Shown piece by piece: positions 1 to 8,083 of a DNA stretch of 35,561 bases (position 1 is the stretch's first letter; every line of letters starts with the position of its first letter). A program made the translations under genes and the position numbers. Source of the stretch: Candidatus Saccharibacteria bacterium CG10_big_fil_rev_8_21_14_0_10_47_8 (GTDB lineage Bacteria > Patescibacteriota > Saccharimonadia > Saccharimonadales > UBA10212); the NCBI GenBank assembly GCA_002793885.1, contig PFEG01000041.1, positions 1 to 35,561 of the forward strand, read 5' to 3'. The notes beneath the pieces are model-generated. The model was not told the DNA's origin. It saw only the letters and a list, made by a program, of their open reading frames with translations, and did not search any database.

Positions 1-91
1 AGTTGCTAATCTGTTACGTTTTACGTTGATTAACTCTTGTACTGCGCAGTAACAGATATCGGGGGGTAGTGAGCAGTTACTTACGCACCAG

Positions 92-120
92 TTGACCTTT
101 TTACTAATTAGTGTTATTGT
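92..120 (+). promoter_or_regulatory. tyrS promoter, probably giving a leaderless mRNA
   Basis: A TTGACC box (92-97) and a TATTGT box (115-120) are separated by exactly 17 bp. Transcription would begin about 7-9 nt after the -10 box, at or next to the ATG at 130. No Shine-Dalgarno sequence lies in front of that ATG. The in-frame TTG at 121 would fall upstream of the predicted transcript start, which argues for the ATG as start codon. Bases 1-91 hold nothing else I can identify. Confidence 0.6.
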
Positions 121-129
121 TTGTCTAGT

Positions 130-1374
130 ATGACCTCAGGTGAGAGATTCTATGAACGCAGCTTTGAGTCTCTTGAAGGCATCCCGACGGATGAATTCAT
201 GTCTCTCTTGCGAGTTAAGACTGAAAAGGCAATTACTTTCGACCGAATTGAGGCCCGCTTACAGGATGGTGAGCCTCTGAATATTAAATTCGGAACCGAC
301 CCTACCGGACCAGACCTGCACCTTGGACATATTGTCCCTATTCGTGTACTCGATTTATTCAGTAGAGCAAACCACAATATTGATTTAATATTTGGTGATT
401 TTACTGCAAAAGTTGGAGATCCATCTGGGCGAAAAGACGGCAGACCAGCGCTAACTGATGAAAAGATTGCCGAGAATATGTCTACTTTCCAGGATCAAGT
501 CAATAAGTACTTTGATACGAAGCGAGAAAATGTTAATATCCATGCAAACAGTGTTTGGCTGGGTAGAATGGCACTGGCTGATGTATTTGGTTATTTTGCA
601 GCGATTAATCTCACTGAAGCAACACAACGCAATGATTTCCGTGAACGCATGCAAAAGGGCGAATCAGTAAGTCTTGCTGAAACAGTCTATGGCACCTTAA
701 TGGGGATAGATTCCGTTCACTTAGACACCGATATTGAAGTAGGGGGCCTTGACCAACTTTTAAACTTTCAACAAGCAAGGACTGTTCAAAAAGCAAGTGG
801 GCAAACTGCTGAAGAGATTATCATGACCCCCATTCTTGAAGGTACTTCTGGTGATGGCCATAAAATGAGTAAATCATTCGACAATTACGTTCCGGTGAGT
901 GCCGAGCCTGGTGAGGTGTTTGGCAAGATCATGTCGATACCAGACTCTCTGATTATCCCCTACCTGAAAGCATACGCACCTCTATATCAGAGCGACCTTG
1001 CTGCTATCGAATTAACGACCGCAGAACAACCACTCGAAATGAAAAAACAACTTGCTACCTATATGGCCGCCATCTCATCTGCTAATTATGATAGTGGCGT
1101 GCAAGCCCGCGAAAAATTTGAACGACGATTTGCTGCTAAAAATATCAGCGAAGCTGATGCAACTACTCTTTCCTTTCAAAATAAAAACCTCACAGATACC
1201 CTCTTGAGTTCAGGAGACTTCAAGTCACGCAGTGAACTCCGGCGTTTAGCCGAACAGGGCGGCATTAAAATCAATGGTACGAAAATCACAGCGGACGATC
1301 TAAATGAATTACCAGCATCAGGCTCCCTTGTAACTGTCGGTAAACATAGGATCTACACTGTCTCAGGCGAATAA
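130..1374 (+). CDS. tyrS: Tyrosyl-tRNA synthetase
   Basis: Cytoplasmic class I aminoacyl-tRNA synthetase that charges tRNA-Tyr with tyrosine using ATP. The Rossmann catalytic domain carries the HIGH-type motif HLGH (about residues 64-67, inside a DPTGPDLHLGH stretch) and a canonical KMSKS loop at about 245-249. A C-terminal S4-like RNA-binding domain follows (SRSELRRLAEQGGIKING, about 360-378). The exact KMSKS loop matches the TyrZ-like branch rather than E. coli-type TyrS, which has KFGKT. Length 414 aa is normal. I chose the ATG at 130 over an in-frame TTG at 121 because the predicted promoter ends at 120. The next gene starts 3 nt after its stop and is probably co-translated. Confidence 0.95.
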   Translation: MTSGERFYERSFESLEGIPTDEFMSLLRVKTEKAITFDRIEARLQDGEPLNIKFGTDPTGPDLHLGHIVPIRVLDLFSRANHNIDLIFGDFTAKVGDPSGRKDGRPALTDEKIAENMSTFQDQVNKYFDTKRENVNIHANSVWLGRMALADVFGYFAAINLTEATQRNDFRERMQKGESVSLAETVYGTLMGIDSVHLDTDIEVGGLDQLLNFQQARTVQKASGQTAEEIIMTPILEGTSGDGHKMSKSFDNYVPVSAEPGEVFGKIMSIPDSLIIPYLKAYAPLYQSDLAAIELTTAEQPLEMKKQLATYMAAISSANYDSGVQAREKFERRFAAKNISEADATTLSFQNKNLTDTLLSSGDFKSRSELRRLAEQGGIKINGTKITADDLNELPASGSLVTVGKHRIYTVSGE

Positions 1375-1377
1375 GTC

Positions 1378-1893
1378 ATGACCAATGAAGTACTTGGTTT
1401 TAATATTTGGACCAAGAACATGCCGCAGCCATTTCTGGATAGTTTTGTGGAATTCGCCGATCGACAAGATTTACCAGTGGTAGCTATCGTTGACGATGTA
1501 TTACCTGCTGTAGTATTCAAACGATCAGAAGATGAATCATCAGAATACAGCCAAGCCTATGTTCACCATATGCAAAAAATAGGATTTGATCAAGTCCACC
1601 TGGTATCAGAACTACTAGTTGATAGGGACAAAGATCTTACTCGCTACTACGAAATTAGTAGCCGCATAGGCTTATCAGCATTTTTAGGACTATTGCCCGA
1701 AAAAAAGCGGCAAGCACTGGATGATCTTTTACTGACTGAGACAATCGACACCTGCTGGCAATTAAGTGTACTAGAATCGGGGATTATACAGGCTAGCGTT
1801 ACCAAGTATTTGACTGGCAAGCGCTCAACGGCACTTTTTAGGCTCGCTAAAAATACTATAGGTGGTTTTGATTTCGATGTTATCGATCAGTAA
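1378..1893 (+). CDS. Uncharacterised protein coupled to tyrS
   Basis: I do not recognise this 171-aa protein. It is soluble by composition, with no signal peptide or membrane segment. The N-terminal half alternates hydrophobic strand-like and helical stretches (FNIWTKN, LPVVAIVDDVLPAVVF), compatible with an alpha/beta fold. The C-terminal half is helical and ends in a basic patch (YLTGKRSTALFRLAKN). The ATG lies 3 nt after the tyrS stop, so it is almost certainly in the tyrS operon and may be translationally coupled. The downstream neighbour is convergent and begins only 4 nt away. It could be a lineage-specific partner of the synthetase or unrelated; no function is assigned. Confidence 0.75.
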   Translation: MTNEVLGFNIWTKNMPQPFLDSFVEFADRQDLPVVAIVDDVLPAVVFKRSEDESSEYSQAYVHHMQKIGFDQVHLVSELLVDRDKDLTRYYEISSRIGLSAFLGLLPEKKRQALDDLLLTETIDTCWQLSVLESGIIQASVTKYLTGKRSTALFRLAKNTIGGFDFDVIDQ

Positions 1894-1897
1894 GTGA

Positions 1898-2677
1898 CTA
1901 TTCTTTTAACAAAGCTTTTGTAATTAAATGTTTACTGTGACCAATATCTTCGAAGGTACGCAGTTGTTGGGGGCTAAATAGAGCTGCAAATTGCTCCAGG
2001 AGTGGTCTACTAACCATCTTATCCTTATTACCGTAATAGATAGTGGTTTTCTCAGCAAAACCCTCACCAACCTCTACGAGTCCATCTGGGTGTTCGCCTT
2101 GAAAGTATTGGTACAACTCGTCCTTATTTTCCAGACGAATGACCTTTTCGTATCCACGTGCTAAAAATTGGGTAAATTGGGCATTATAGCTATAAAAATT
2201 ATCAATTACTGATGCATTTACGGTTGTAAGTTGAGTTTTATTAACAAGTCCTAATGGGGCAACAAACGATATTGAGTCAATGGTACTTGCTTCCAGCTTT
2301 GTGGTAGCACGTGCTAATGGATTAGCACCAAAACTATAGCTAAGCAAAGAAAGGGGTCCCGTAAACGATACTAGCTGTTTGTCTGTGAAGGCGTCTTTAA
2401 AACCCCCCGCACGAATTGCTTCTACGCAATCCACTATACTTTGCGAAGTTCCTTGCACGCTGAATGTCCCTGCACTCAGCCAGTAGCCATAGTAGTAGAG
2501 CACCATAAAGGCCTGGTTGCGCAAAGCTTCGGGTAAGCTTTTAAAGTAGGCTTTATCCGGATAGTTTGGTATACCAGGCACACAGACGGTTACACCATCA
2601 ACAGACCCCAGGTCTTGAGCCCAGTAATATAAATGCACACGCAGGCCATCTGGCGAAACAAGAAGTTGTTCGATCAT
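1898..2677 (-). CDS. Alpha/beta-hydrolase fold protein
   Basis: A 259-aa protein with the layout of an alpha/beta hydrolase. An oxyanion-side segment (VCVPGIPNYPDKAYF) occurs near residues 31-45. A nucleophile elbow S-Y-S-F-G with Ser115 follows; the first Gly of the usual GxSxG is replaced by Ser. A candidate acid lies in YGNKDKMV and a candidate catalytic His in DIGHSKHL near the C-terminus. Substrate cannot be predicted; a small ester or acyl hydrolase is the default. No signal peptide, so cytoplasmic. It is divergent from the SAM hydroxide adenosyltransferase gene and converges on the tyrS operon with 4 nt between stops. Confidence 0.75.
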   Translation of the reverse strand: MIEQLLVSPDGLRVHLYYWAQDLGSVDGVTVCVPGIPNYPDKAYFKSLPEALRNQAFMVLYYYGYWLSAGTFSVQGTSQSIVDCVEAIRAGGFKDAFTDKQLVSFTGPLSLLSYSFGANPLARATTKLEASTIDSISFVAPLGLVNKTQLTTVNASVIDNFYSYNAQFTQFLARGYEKVIRLENKDELYQYFQGEHPDGLVEVGEGFAEKTTIYYGNKDKMVSRPLLEQFAALFSPQQLRTFEDIGHSKHLITKALLKE

Positions 2678-2760
2678 TTAATAGATATCCTTGCAGTAAT
2701 TATTCAGGATGTGAATACTATACATTAGTATATGATGAATCATACTGTTTTGGTACGTTT
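2678..2760. promoter_or_regulatory. Divergent promoter region with two small palindromes
   Basis: This 83-bp AT-rich gap separates two divergent genes. It holds an inverted repeat ATACTA-tacat-TAGTAT (2715-2731) overlapping a second one, TATGAT-ga-ATCATA (2731-2744). Several -10-like hexamers exist on both strands, but I cannot pick one with a good -35 partner. The palindromes may be operators or simply promoter AT-richness. Confidence 0.35.
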
Positions 2761-3558
2761 ATGAAAAAAAGAATATTAGTTATAACAGACTGTAGCGACA
2801 TTGCCGCTAATGACCTTTACGCTACCTTAGTGACCAATCTTGATAATTTGAATACAAATAAGGTTGTTGTAGAGCCGATTGTTGTTGTATCTGAATTTTC
2901 GGTACTGCATGCAAGTTTCGTTGCTCGGCTACTAGCTGAAGCATACAACCCTGATTCTTTAACCATACTGGCGGTTGTGAACCCTCTTGATACATCCACT
3001 GCAAAAAGAGCTAGAATTGCAGGACGCTTAAAAAATGGCATTAAGATTGTTGGGGCGAACACCGGTGTCTTTACCTGGCTCATTAATGATTACGGGCTGG
3101 ATGAGGTGTGTGAGACAGATGCGACTGGTTTACAGGGAAAAGATTTTATTTCATTTGGTGGTAAGTATATTCACGCTCCAATAGCAGCCAAGTACGCCGT
3201 GACGGACGACATTAATAGTATAAAGATTGCTGATTTTACAGAAAACGACTTAATGAAGCTTGAATATATGCCCGGAATGGTACTTCATATTGATAATTTT
3301 GGTGTGGCTAAAATTTTCTTAAACGCTAATGATTTCTCGGCCAACAATGGAGATCATCTAACACTACGAAAAAATGGTAAAGAACTAGGCGAGCTCACAT
3401 ATTGTCACAGCATGAAAGAATTGCCTGACGGTGCGCTTGCACTCTATAAAGGTAGCTCACTTGGTTTGCTAGAAATTGGAACAGTACGAAAGCTTGGAAC
3501 GGCTAAAGAACTAGGTTTAACTATCGGTGACGTCGTTGAGATTATTCCTGATCACTGA
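2761..3558 (+). CDS. SAM hydroxide adenosyltransferase (DUF62 / SAM hydrolase family)
   Basis: A 265-aa member of the chlorinase/fluorinase-like DUF62 family, which in most bacteria hydrolyses S-adenosylmethionine to adenosine and methionine. Visible signatures are the N-terminal ITDCSDIAANDLY strand, a substrate-loop equivalent (GANTGVFTWL, about 99-108), the central HIDNFGVAKIFLN segment that starts the C-terminal beta-barrel domain, and a C-terminal GSSLGLLEIG plus LGLTIGDVVEI typical of the family. The reading frame stays open further upstream, but the ATG at 2761 gives the family's normal N-terminus. The 3' end overlaps the convergent NDK-like gene by 17 bp. The role in cells is not well established. 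Confidence 0.8.
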   Translation: MKKRILVITDCSDIAANDLYATLVTNLDNLNTNKVVVEPIVVVSEFSVLHASFVARLLAEAYNPDSLTILAVVNPLDTSTAKRARIAGRLKNGIKIVGANTGVFTWLINDYGLDEVCETDATGLQGKDFISFGGKYIHAPIAAKYAVTDDINSIKIADFTENDLMKLEYMPGMVLHIDNFGVAKIFLNANDFSANNGDHLTLRKNGKELGELTYCHSMKELPDGALALYKGSSLGLLEIGTVRKLGTAKELGLTIGDVVEIIPDH

Positions 3559-4048
3559 CCAAAAGCTGTATGGCCAGTTCGGTCTCGTCAGTATCTACGA
3601 CGTGAATAATATTTTTGATAGCAAGTTTTTCAAATTCATCACCACCAAGCTTCTTATCTGGGATAGAAAGTTTACCATACTGTTCACGCAGTAGATATTT
3701 GAAGGTTTCACACAAAGATTGGGCATTCTCTCCACGAATCACATAGACACCTGAAATGCTAGAAATCATATAAAGCAATTTTCGAGTTTTCCAGTCAGTA
3801 CCAAATAAAATATCGTTGTCATTAAATCGAAAAATATCATTATAAATAACTAAAACTGCGTCTCTGTTAAACTGGTATTTAGTTTGATAAGAAATTTCTA
3901 AGTTATTGTCATTCACAAACTTCGTTAAATGCTCGACGTGCTTGGAAGAATAATTTGGCTTAAGTATGATAATTGCATGCTCAAATCCAGCATATTTGCT
4001 TGGGTCTTTACGATAGTTAAATTGACTAGCTAGCAGTTTATCTTGCAT
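3542..4048 (-). CDS. Divergent nucleoside-diphosphate-kinase-like protein
   Basis: A 168-aa protein that follows the NDK pattern at low identity. HAIIILKPNYSSKHVEHLTKF resembles the first NDK strand and helix. GVYVIRGENAQSLCETFKYLL resembles the strand with the GENA motif. NIIHVVDTDETELAIQLL corresponds to the catalytic NxxHGSDS...A block, with the phospho-acceptor His conserved but GSDS changed to VVDT. The middle is longer and divergent, so NDP kinase activity is uncertain. The frame is open back to 4120, but the ATG at 4048 gives a compact N-terminus just before the first strand. No Shine-Dalgarno is present; a TATGAT box lies 6 nt upstream. Confidence 0.6.
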   Translation of the reverse strand: MQDKLLASQFNYRKDPSKYAGFEHAIIILKPNYSSKHVEHLTKFVNDNNLEISYQTKYQFNRDAVLVIYNDIFRFNDNDILFGTDWKTRKLLYMISSISGVYVIRGENAQSLCETFKYLLREQYGKLSIPDKKLGGDEFEKLAIKNIIHVVDTDETELAIQLLVSDQE

Positions 4049-4054
4049 GCAGCT

Positions 4055-4060
4055 ATCATA
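4055..4060 (-). promoter_or_regulatory. -10-like box of the NDK-like gene
   Basis: On the minus strand TATGAT ends 6 nt before the ATG at 4048. No convincing -35 is visible at the expected distance. It is listed because the spacing matches other likely leaderless promoters in this window. Confidence 0.35.
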
Positions 4061-4184
4061 ACATGGTAAATCTCGCCTTTTGTGCTGATATAATAGTGTC
4101 GAGATTATATAGTACCTCATTAACTTCTTACAGAATGTTCCGGACCCATATGCTTAGCCAAGACGATTATCAAAGGAGACCTGT

Positions 4185-4895
4185 GTGTCCAAAGACCTAG
4201 TTATTAGAGACGATGTAGTTTCATACCGTGAAATGTGCGATATAGAAAATGTCCAAACTCTTCAAAGAGGGATGAATTATAGGTTAAATCCGAACTACTC
4301 AGTAGTTTTAATGTCGCAACGCTCAAATGCACCCTATACTGACCGGGTTCATGATGATGGTGTCACGGTTGAGTACGAAGGACATGATGTATCCAGGAAA
4401 GCTCATAACCACAATCCAAAATTTGAAGACCAAGCCGCTTTTTTACCTACTGGCAAGTTAACTCAAAACGGATTGTTCATTAAAGCCGTTGAGGATTATA
4501 AAAAAGGTATCTCAAAGCCTGAATTGGTCAAAATATATGAAAAAGTGTTGCCCGGAGTATGGTCACTAAAAGGTATCTTTGATCTCTTCGACTATAAGCA
4601 ATTATTTGATAATGGTCGGCATGTATATAGATTCATTTTGCGTTTATCCGATAATCAAAAAATAAACATTGAAACAAGTACTCAAAGTATTGAACATACA
4701 AGAATTATACCCAGTAAAGTTAAGCAAGAGGTATGGAAAAGAGATAATGGAGAGTGTGTATTATGTGGCTCACAAGAGAATTTACACTTTGATCATGAGC
4801 TACCATTCTCTAAGGGAGGTACGAGCTTAACTTCAAAAAATGTAAGACTATTATGTATGAAACATAATCTGGAAAAATCTGCCAAAATAGAATAA
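4185..4895 (+). CDS. HNH endonuclease with SRA/YDG-like N-terminal domain
   Basis: A 236-aa nuclease. Residues about 28-155 resemble the SRA (YDG) fold that flips modified cytosine: a VVLMSQRSNAPYTDR stretch, DDGVTVEYEGHDV, a DQ pair before LTQNGLF, and a YRFIL strand. Residues about 180-236 form an HNH domain: KRDNGECVLCGS with the first Cys pair, HFDHELPFSKGG with the catalytic HxxH-type block, then RLLCMKHN. The architecture recalls modification-dependent restriction enzymes, so defence against modified foreign DNA is a reasonable guess. The GTG start at 4185 follows a strong AAAGGAGA site (4172-4179). The gene is visibly more AT-rich than its neighbours and stands alone without a methylase, which suggests horizontal acquisition. 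Confidence 0.82.
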   Translation: MSKDLVIRDDVVSYREMCDIENVQTLQRGMNYRLNPNYSVVLMSQRSNAPYTDRVHDDGVTVEYEGHDVSRKAHNHNPKFEDQAAFLPTGKLTQNGLFIKAVEDYKKGISKPELVKIYEKVLPGVWSLKGIFDLFDYKQLFDNGRHVYRFILRLSDNQKINIETSTQSIEHTRIIPSKVKQEVWKRDNGECVLCGSQENLHFDHELPFSKGGTSLTSKNVRLLCMKHNLEKSAKIE

Positions 4896-5032
4896 ATCTT
4901 GACCAATACGCTCAGCCAGAGTGAAAAGGTGCAGGACTGATTCCACGTGCCCCTGCCATTATTGCCAGCGATCGTTTTTTGCCAAACATTAACTCTTTCC
5001 AGATAGCCAGACCAAGTGGTAGTATTTAATAG

Positions 5033-5692
5033 ATGAGTAAACTAGTTTTAAGCAAGCCAGTAGTTATATTTTTGTATGGTTTCCCGGGCTCCGGTAAAAG
5101 TTACGTGGCACGTAACTTATCGGAGTCAATTGAGATGGCCAATGTCAACGCCGATAGACTACGCAGCGAACTCTTTGAACACCCCCGTTACGACTCTCAA
5201 GAAAACGCCATAATCACCCACCTGATGAACTATATGACCGAAGAGTTCCTAAGCTCCGGTGTTAGTGTAGTTTATGATGCCAGCGCCGCCCGCCTGACTA
5301 CTCGGCGCAACCTACGCGAGCTTGCCAGAAGACATAAAGCCGAGCACCTACTGGTATGGCTGCAAATAGATGTCGAGAGTGCCTATGCCCGCACTCAAAA
5401 CAGAGACAGGCGAACATCGGACGATAAATACGCCGAGCCACAAAGCCGCCTGTCGTTTGATAAACAGATAGCCGGTATGCAGCACCCCAAAGGCGAAGAT
5501 TACCTGGTAATCAGCGGAAAACACTCTTTTGCGACTCAAAAAAGCGCCATCATAAATCGCCTTTATCAAGCAAGTTTGATCAATAGTGGAACCATGCAGA
5601 GTAACGTTGCTAAACCCGGGCTTGTAAACTTGGTGCCCAACCTACATGGTGGCCGGGTCGATATGACGCGGCGTAACATTACTATAGGCTGA
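5033..5692 (+). CDS. P-loop kinase-like NTPase (AAA_33 family)
   Basis: A 219-aa P-loop protein with Walker A GFPGSGKS near residues 15-22. NVNADRLRSELF supplies the acidic residue that often binds substrate in zeta-toxin and polynucleotide-kinase-like enzymes, VVYDASAA is the Walker B-like strand, and a lid-like basic region (RTQNRDRRTSDD) follows. This is the organisation of small-molecule or nucleic-acid kinases of the AAA_33 family; the substrate cannot be told. There is no clear Shine-Dalgarno. A TAGTAT box (5020-5025) ends 7 nt before the ATG. The next gene begins 2 nt after its stop, so the two form a pair. Confidence 0.75.
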   Translation: MSKLVLSKPVVIFLYGFPGSGKSYVARNLSESIEMANVNADRLRSELFEHPRYDSQENAIITHLMNYMTEEFLSSGVSVVYDASAARLTTRRNLRELARRHKAEHLLVWLQIDVESAYARTQNRDRRTSDDKYAEPQSRLSFDKQIAGMQHPKGEDYLVISGKHSFATQKSAIINRLYQASLINSGTMQSNVAKPGLVNLVPNLHGGRVDMTRRNITIG

Positions 5693-5694
5693 GT

Positions 5695-6402
5695 ATGGCC
5701 CAGCGCATCGTCTTAATACCTGGCATCGGCGAGGTCACATTAGCTAAGCGGCGGGGCAGTTCGCATCTGCGCTTAAGCGTCACGGCTAACGGCCGCATAA
5801 GAGTTGGGCTTCCGCACTGGACGCCTTACGCTACCGGTATAGCCTTCGCCAAAAGTCGCCAGGAATGGATAACTGCTCAGCTGAATAAACATCCACAGGC
5901 CGTACTTATAAATGGTAGCCTGATTGGTAAAGCTCATAGGTTGCATTATATTGATACCAAGCAAACGGGTTCTAAAATTAAAACCAGAATCACTTCTACT
6001 ACCATAGAGATAAGGAGTTCTCTTGCCTATGACTCACCCAAAGTCCAGGAAAAAGCCCAGATAGCATCTGAACGGGCCCTAAAAGCTGAAACAATCAACT
6101 TACTTGTGCCTCGGCTGGCCAGCCTGGCCGCTCAGCACGATCTTGTTTACAACGATGTAAGAGTGCGTAAGTTAACTTCCAGGTGGGGCAGCTGCTCCAG
6201 TAATAAAACCATAACTCTTAGCTATTACTTGATACAGCTACCTTGGCCGTTGATTGATTACGTGTTGCTACATGAGCTGGCACACACTATCCACCTTCAT
6301 CACGGCGCTAATTTTTGGAACGGCCTGGAGCGTCTGCTACCTTCGGCCAAAAAAATCAGAAAAGAAATAAGACATCATAAACCGCGAATAGAACCAGCGT
6401 AA
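5695..6402 (+). CDS. YgjP/DUF45-family metallopeptidase-like protein
   Basis: A 235-aa protein with the C-terminal zinc-metalloprotease module of the YgjP/DUF45 (WLM/SprT-like) clan. The RWGSCSSN motif (about 163-170) is followed by the HExxH zinc motif HELAH at 193-197 and a third-ligand segment HHGANFW at about 202-208. The N-terminal 110 residues form a beta-rich domain typical of YgjP. It is cytoplasmic, with no signal peptide. In E. coli YgjP is encoded near a predicted hydrolase; the physiological substrate is unknown here. It is coupled to the upstream kinase, with a 2-nt gap. Confidence 0.85.
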   Translation: MAQRIVLIPGIGEVTLAKRRGSSHLRLSVTANGRIRVGLPHWTPYATGIAFAKSRQEWITAQLNKHPQAVLINGSLIGKAHRLHYIDTKQTGSKIKTRITSTTIEIRSSLAYDSPKVQEKAQIASERALKAETINLLVPRLASLAAQHDLVYNDVRVRKLTSRWGSCSSNKTITLSYYLIQLPWPLIDYVLLHELAHTIHLHHGANFWNGLERLLPSAKKIRKEIRHHKPRIEPA

Positions 6403-6429
6403 GCAGTTTGTGACATAATAAGAGTGACT

Positions 6430-7578
6430 ATGAGCACTCTGCCCAAATTGGCCCAATCAACCGCCGATGAGTTAGACCATAACAGGCTACTGGCTTTAAT
6501 TAACAGTATGAGTGACGGGGTGCTGGCGTTGGACGACAAAGCCAAAATTATTTTAAGTAACAGTGTGGCCTTAAGCCTACTAGACTCCAATGCTATCAAC
6601 GGTAAACAGATTGGTCAAGTGTTGACGTTGGTTAACAACAGAGCCGGCGAACCCATAGATCTAGAAGACGTCATTTTTAACACCGAAACACCGATAGCCA
6701 ACCGCGATTGGCGCATAAACTATGCTGATGGCAGCAGTTTAAACTTATTCATCAGCATATCTCCGGTACACCGCGGTTTTGGCAGTGACGGCCAGAGTGG
6801 TTATGTGATTCTGATACGGGATATAACCCGAGAAAAATCTATCGAAGAAGAACGCGATGAATTTATCAGCGTCGCCTCACACGAGCTACGAACACCTATC
6901 GCAGTTGCTGAAGGTAGTATAAGCAACGCTTTGATGATGGCTCAAAAACAGGGGACTTCGAGCACAATTACGGAGACGTTAAACACTGCCCACCAACAGA
7001 TAGTTCTTTTGGGCAACATGATTAACGACCTATCAACCCTATCCAGAGCCGAGCGCGGCAGGCTCGGTATGGTTGTCGAAAACTTTAACGCTGACGAGTT
7101 GGTCTTATCTTTAGTGCACGACAATTTGCCCGTAGCCAAAACAAAAGGCCTGGAAATCATATACAAACCAGTAAGTCCTGCCGGCAGCCTGACCACCAGC
7201 CGCCTGTATGTCCGCGAAATATTGCAAAACTTTATAACCAACTCCCTAAAATACACCGAAAAGGGTCAAATAACTTTGCGGGCCAATAGCAAAGAAGACG
7301 GTATCGAATTTATAGTTAGCGACACTGGAATTGGCATCGCCAAAAGTGAGCAGGCCAAACTATTCACAAAATTTTTCAGAAGCAGTGATTGGCGCGTCAA
7401 AAACGTTAACGGAACAGGCTTAGGTCTATATGTCACTTCCAAACTGGCTAAACTCATTAATGCAAGATTGAATATGGATAGCGAGCTTAACAAAGGCAGC
7501 ACATTTAGCCTCTACGTACCCAATATTAAACAAACGCAGAAGCAGAAGCAACCTATCTCAGCCACTCAAGTTGCATAA
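6430..7578 (+). CDS. Soluble PAS-domain sensor histidine kinase
   Basis: A 382-aa HisKA-type kinase (numbering below is from the GTG at 6424; subtract 2 for the ATG). A PAS domain (about 22-135) ends in VILIRDITREK. The H-box SHELRTP has the phospho-accepting His at 153, and the N-box QNFITNSLKYT contains Asn273. The G1 box is DTGIGI (300-305), the F-box FTKFF, and the G2 box GTGLGLY (330-336). No transmembrane segment is present, so it senses a cytoplasmic signal. No response regulator gene lies nearby, so its partner is encoded elsewhere. Start choice is uncertain between GTG 6424 and ATG 6430. An intrinsic terminator follows the gene. Confidence 0.92.
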   Translation: MSTLPKLAQSTADELDHNRLLALINSMSDGVLALDDKAKIILSNSVALSLLDSNAINGKQIGQVLTLVNNRAGEPIDLEDVIFNTETPIANRDWRINYADGSSLNLFISISPVHRGFGSDGQSGYVILIRDITREKSIEEERDEFISVASHELRTPIAVAEGSISNALMMAQKQGTSSTITETLNTAHQQIVLLGNMINDLSTLSRAERGRLGMVVENFNADELVLSLVHDNLPVAKTKGLEIIYKPVSPAGSLTTSRLYVREILQNFITNSLKYTEKGQITLRANSKEDGIEFIVSDTGIGIAKSEQAKLFTKFFRSSDWRVKNVNGTGLGLYVTSKLAKLINARLNMDSELNKGSTFSLYVPNIKQTQKQKQPISATQVA

Positions 7579-7611
7579 ATTACTCTAATCAGGTAGTATT
7601 GACATTGACAG

Positions 7612-7636
7612 CTTACTTTAACAAGTAAGTTTTTTT
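7612..7636 (+). terminator. Intrinsic terminator after the histidine kinase gene
   Basis: CTTACTT (7612-7618), a TAAC loop and AAGTAAG (7623-7629) form a 7-bp stem directly followed by seven T residues (7630-7636). Just before it is a tandem TTGACATTGACA (7599-7610) that could hold a -35 for the secE operon, but no -10 with normal spacing is visible. Confidence 0.75.
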
Positions 7637-7655
7637 ATTTTCTAGGGAGATTTAA

Positions 7656-8066
7656 ATGGCCGATTCGTCCAGGCCGAACCGAAAACCGCGTGTCCGCAAG
7701 ACCGCGCCGACGGTTCGGGAAAAAGCTCAGGCCGCGCAGTCTAAGGTAGGGTCCGCCAAGCCGAAAAAATTTCGGCGTCTTGCAAGGGCTACAACCAAGC
7801 CGTTTCGAGTCGTTAAAATCCCCAGTAACCCGGTAACCAGATTTCTGGGTAGAATCGGGAGAATCATCGGTAAGGTATTGGGCTGGCTGGTACCTCGCTA
7901 CTTTGTCAATTCTTGGCGTGAGGTCCGGCTTGTTACTTGGCCCGGCAGAAAAGAAACCTGGCGCCTAACGCTGGCTGTTGTTATCTTCGCTATCGTGTTT
8001 GGAGCTATGGTGGCTGGTGTGGATAAGGTAATCGATATACTGTTTCGTAAATTAGTACTTAAATAA
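7656..8066 (+). CDS. secE: Preprotein translocase subunit SecE, N-terminally extended
   Basis: SecE stabilises SecY in the SecYEG channel in the inner membrane. The conserved core starts near residue 81: FVNSWREVRLVTWPGRKETWR is the amphipathic helix with the hallmark VTWP, followed by one transmembrane helix (LTLAVVIFAIVFGAMVAGV). The preceding 80 residues are rich in Lys, Arg and Pro. They form a basic, probably disordered extension, making the protein 136 aa instead of the usual 60-70 of single-helix SecE. An AGGGAG site precedes the ATG. It sits in the standard secE-nusG-rplK-rplA order. Confidence 0.93.
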   Translation: MADSSRPNRKPRVRKTAPTVREKAQAAQSKVGSAKPKKFRRLARATTKPFRVVKIPSNPVTRFLGRIGRIIGKVLGWLVPRYFVNSWREVRLVTWPGRKETWRLTLAVVIFAIVFGAMVAGVDKVIDILFRKLVLK

Positions 8067-8083
8067 GGATAAGTTAAACTCAA

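Noticed and set aside
2566..2760. Longer N-terminus for the SAM hydroxide adenosyltransferase
   Set aside because: The extra 65 codons run antisense through the start of the hydrolase gene and lack family similarity; the family N-terminus begins at ATG 2761.
4930..4982. GCAGG...CCTGC hairpin with a later TTTTTT run after the HNH gene
   Set aside because: The stem is 5 bp with a 16-nt loop and the T run is about 20 nt away.
7599..7640. secE promoter from tandem TTGACATTGACA
   Set aside because: No -10 at 16-18 bp from either TTGACA, and the terminator stem occupies the space.
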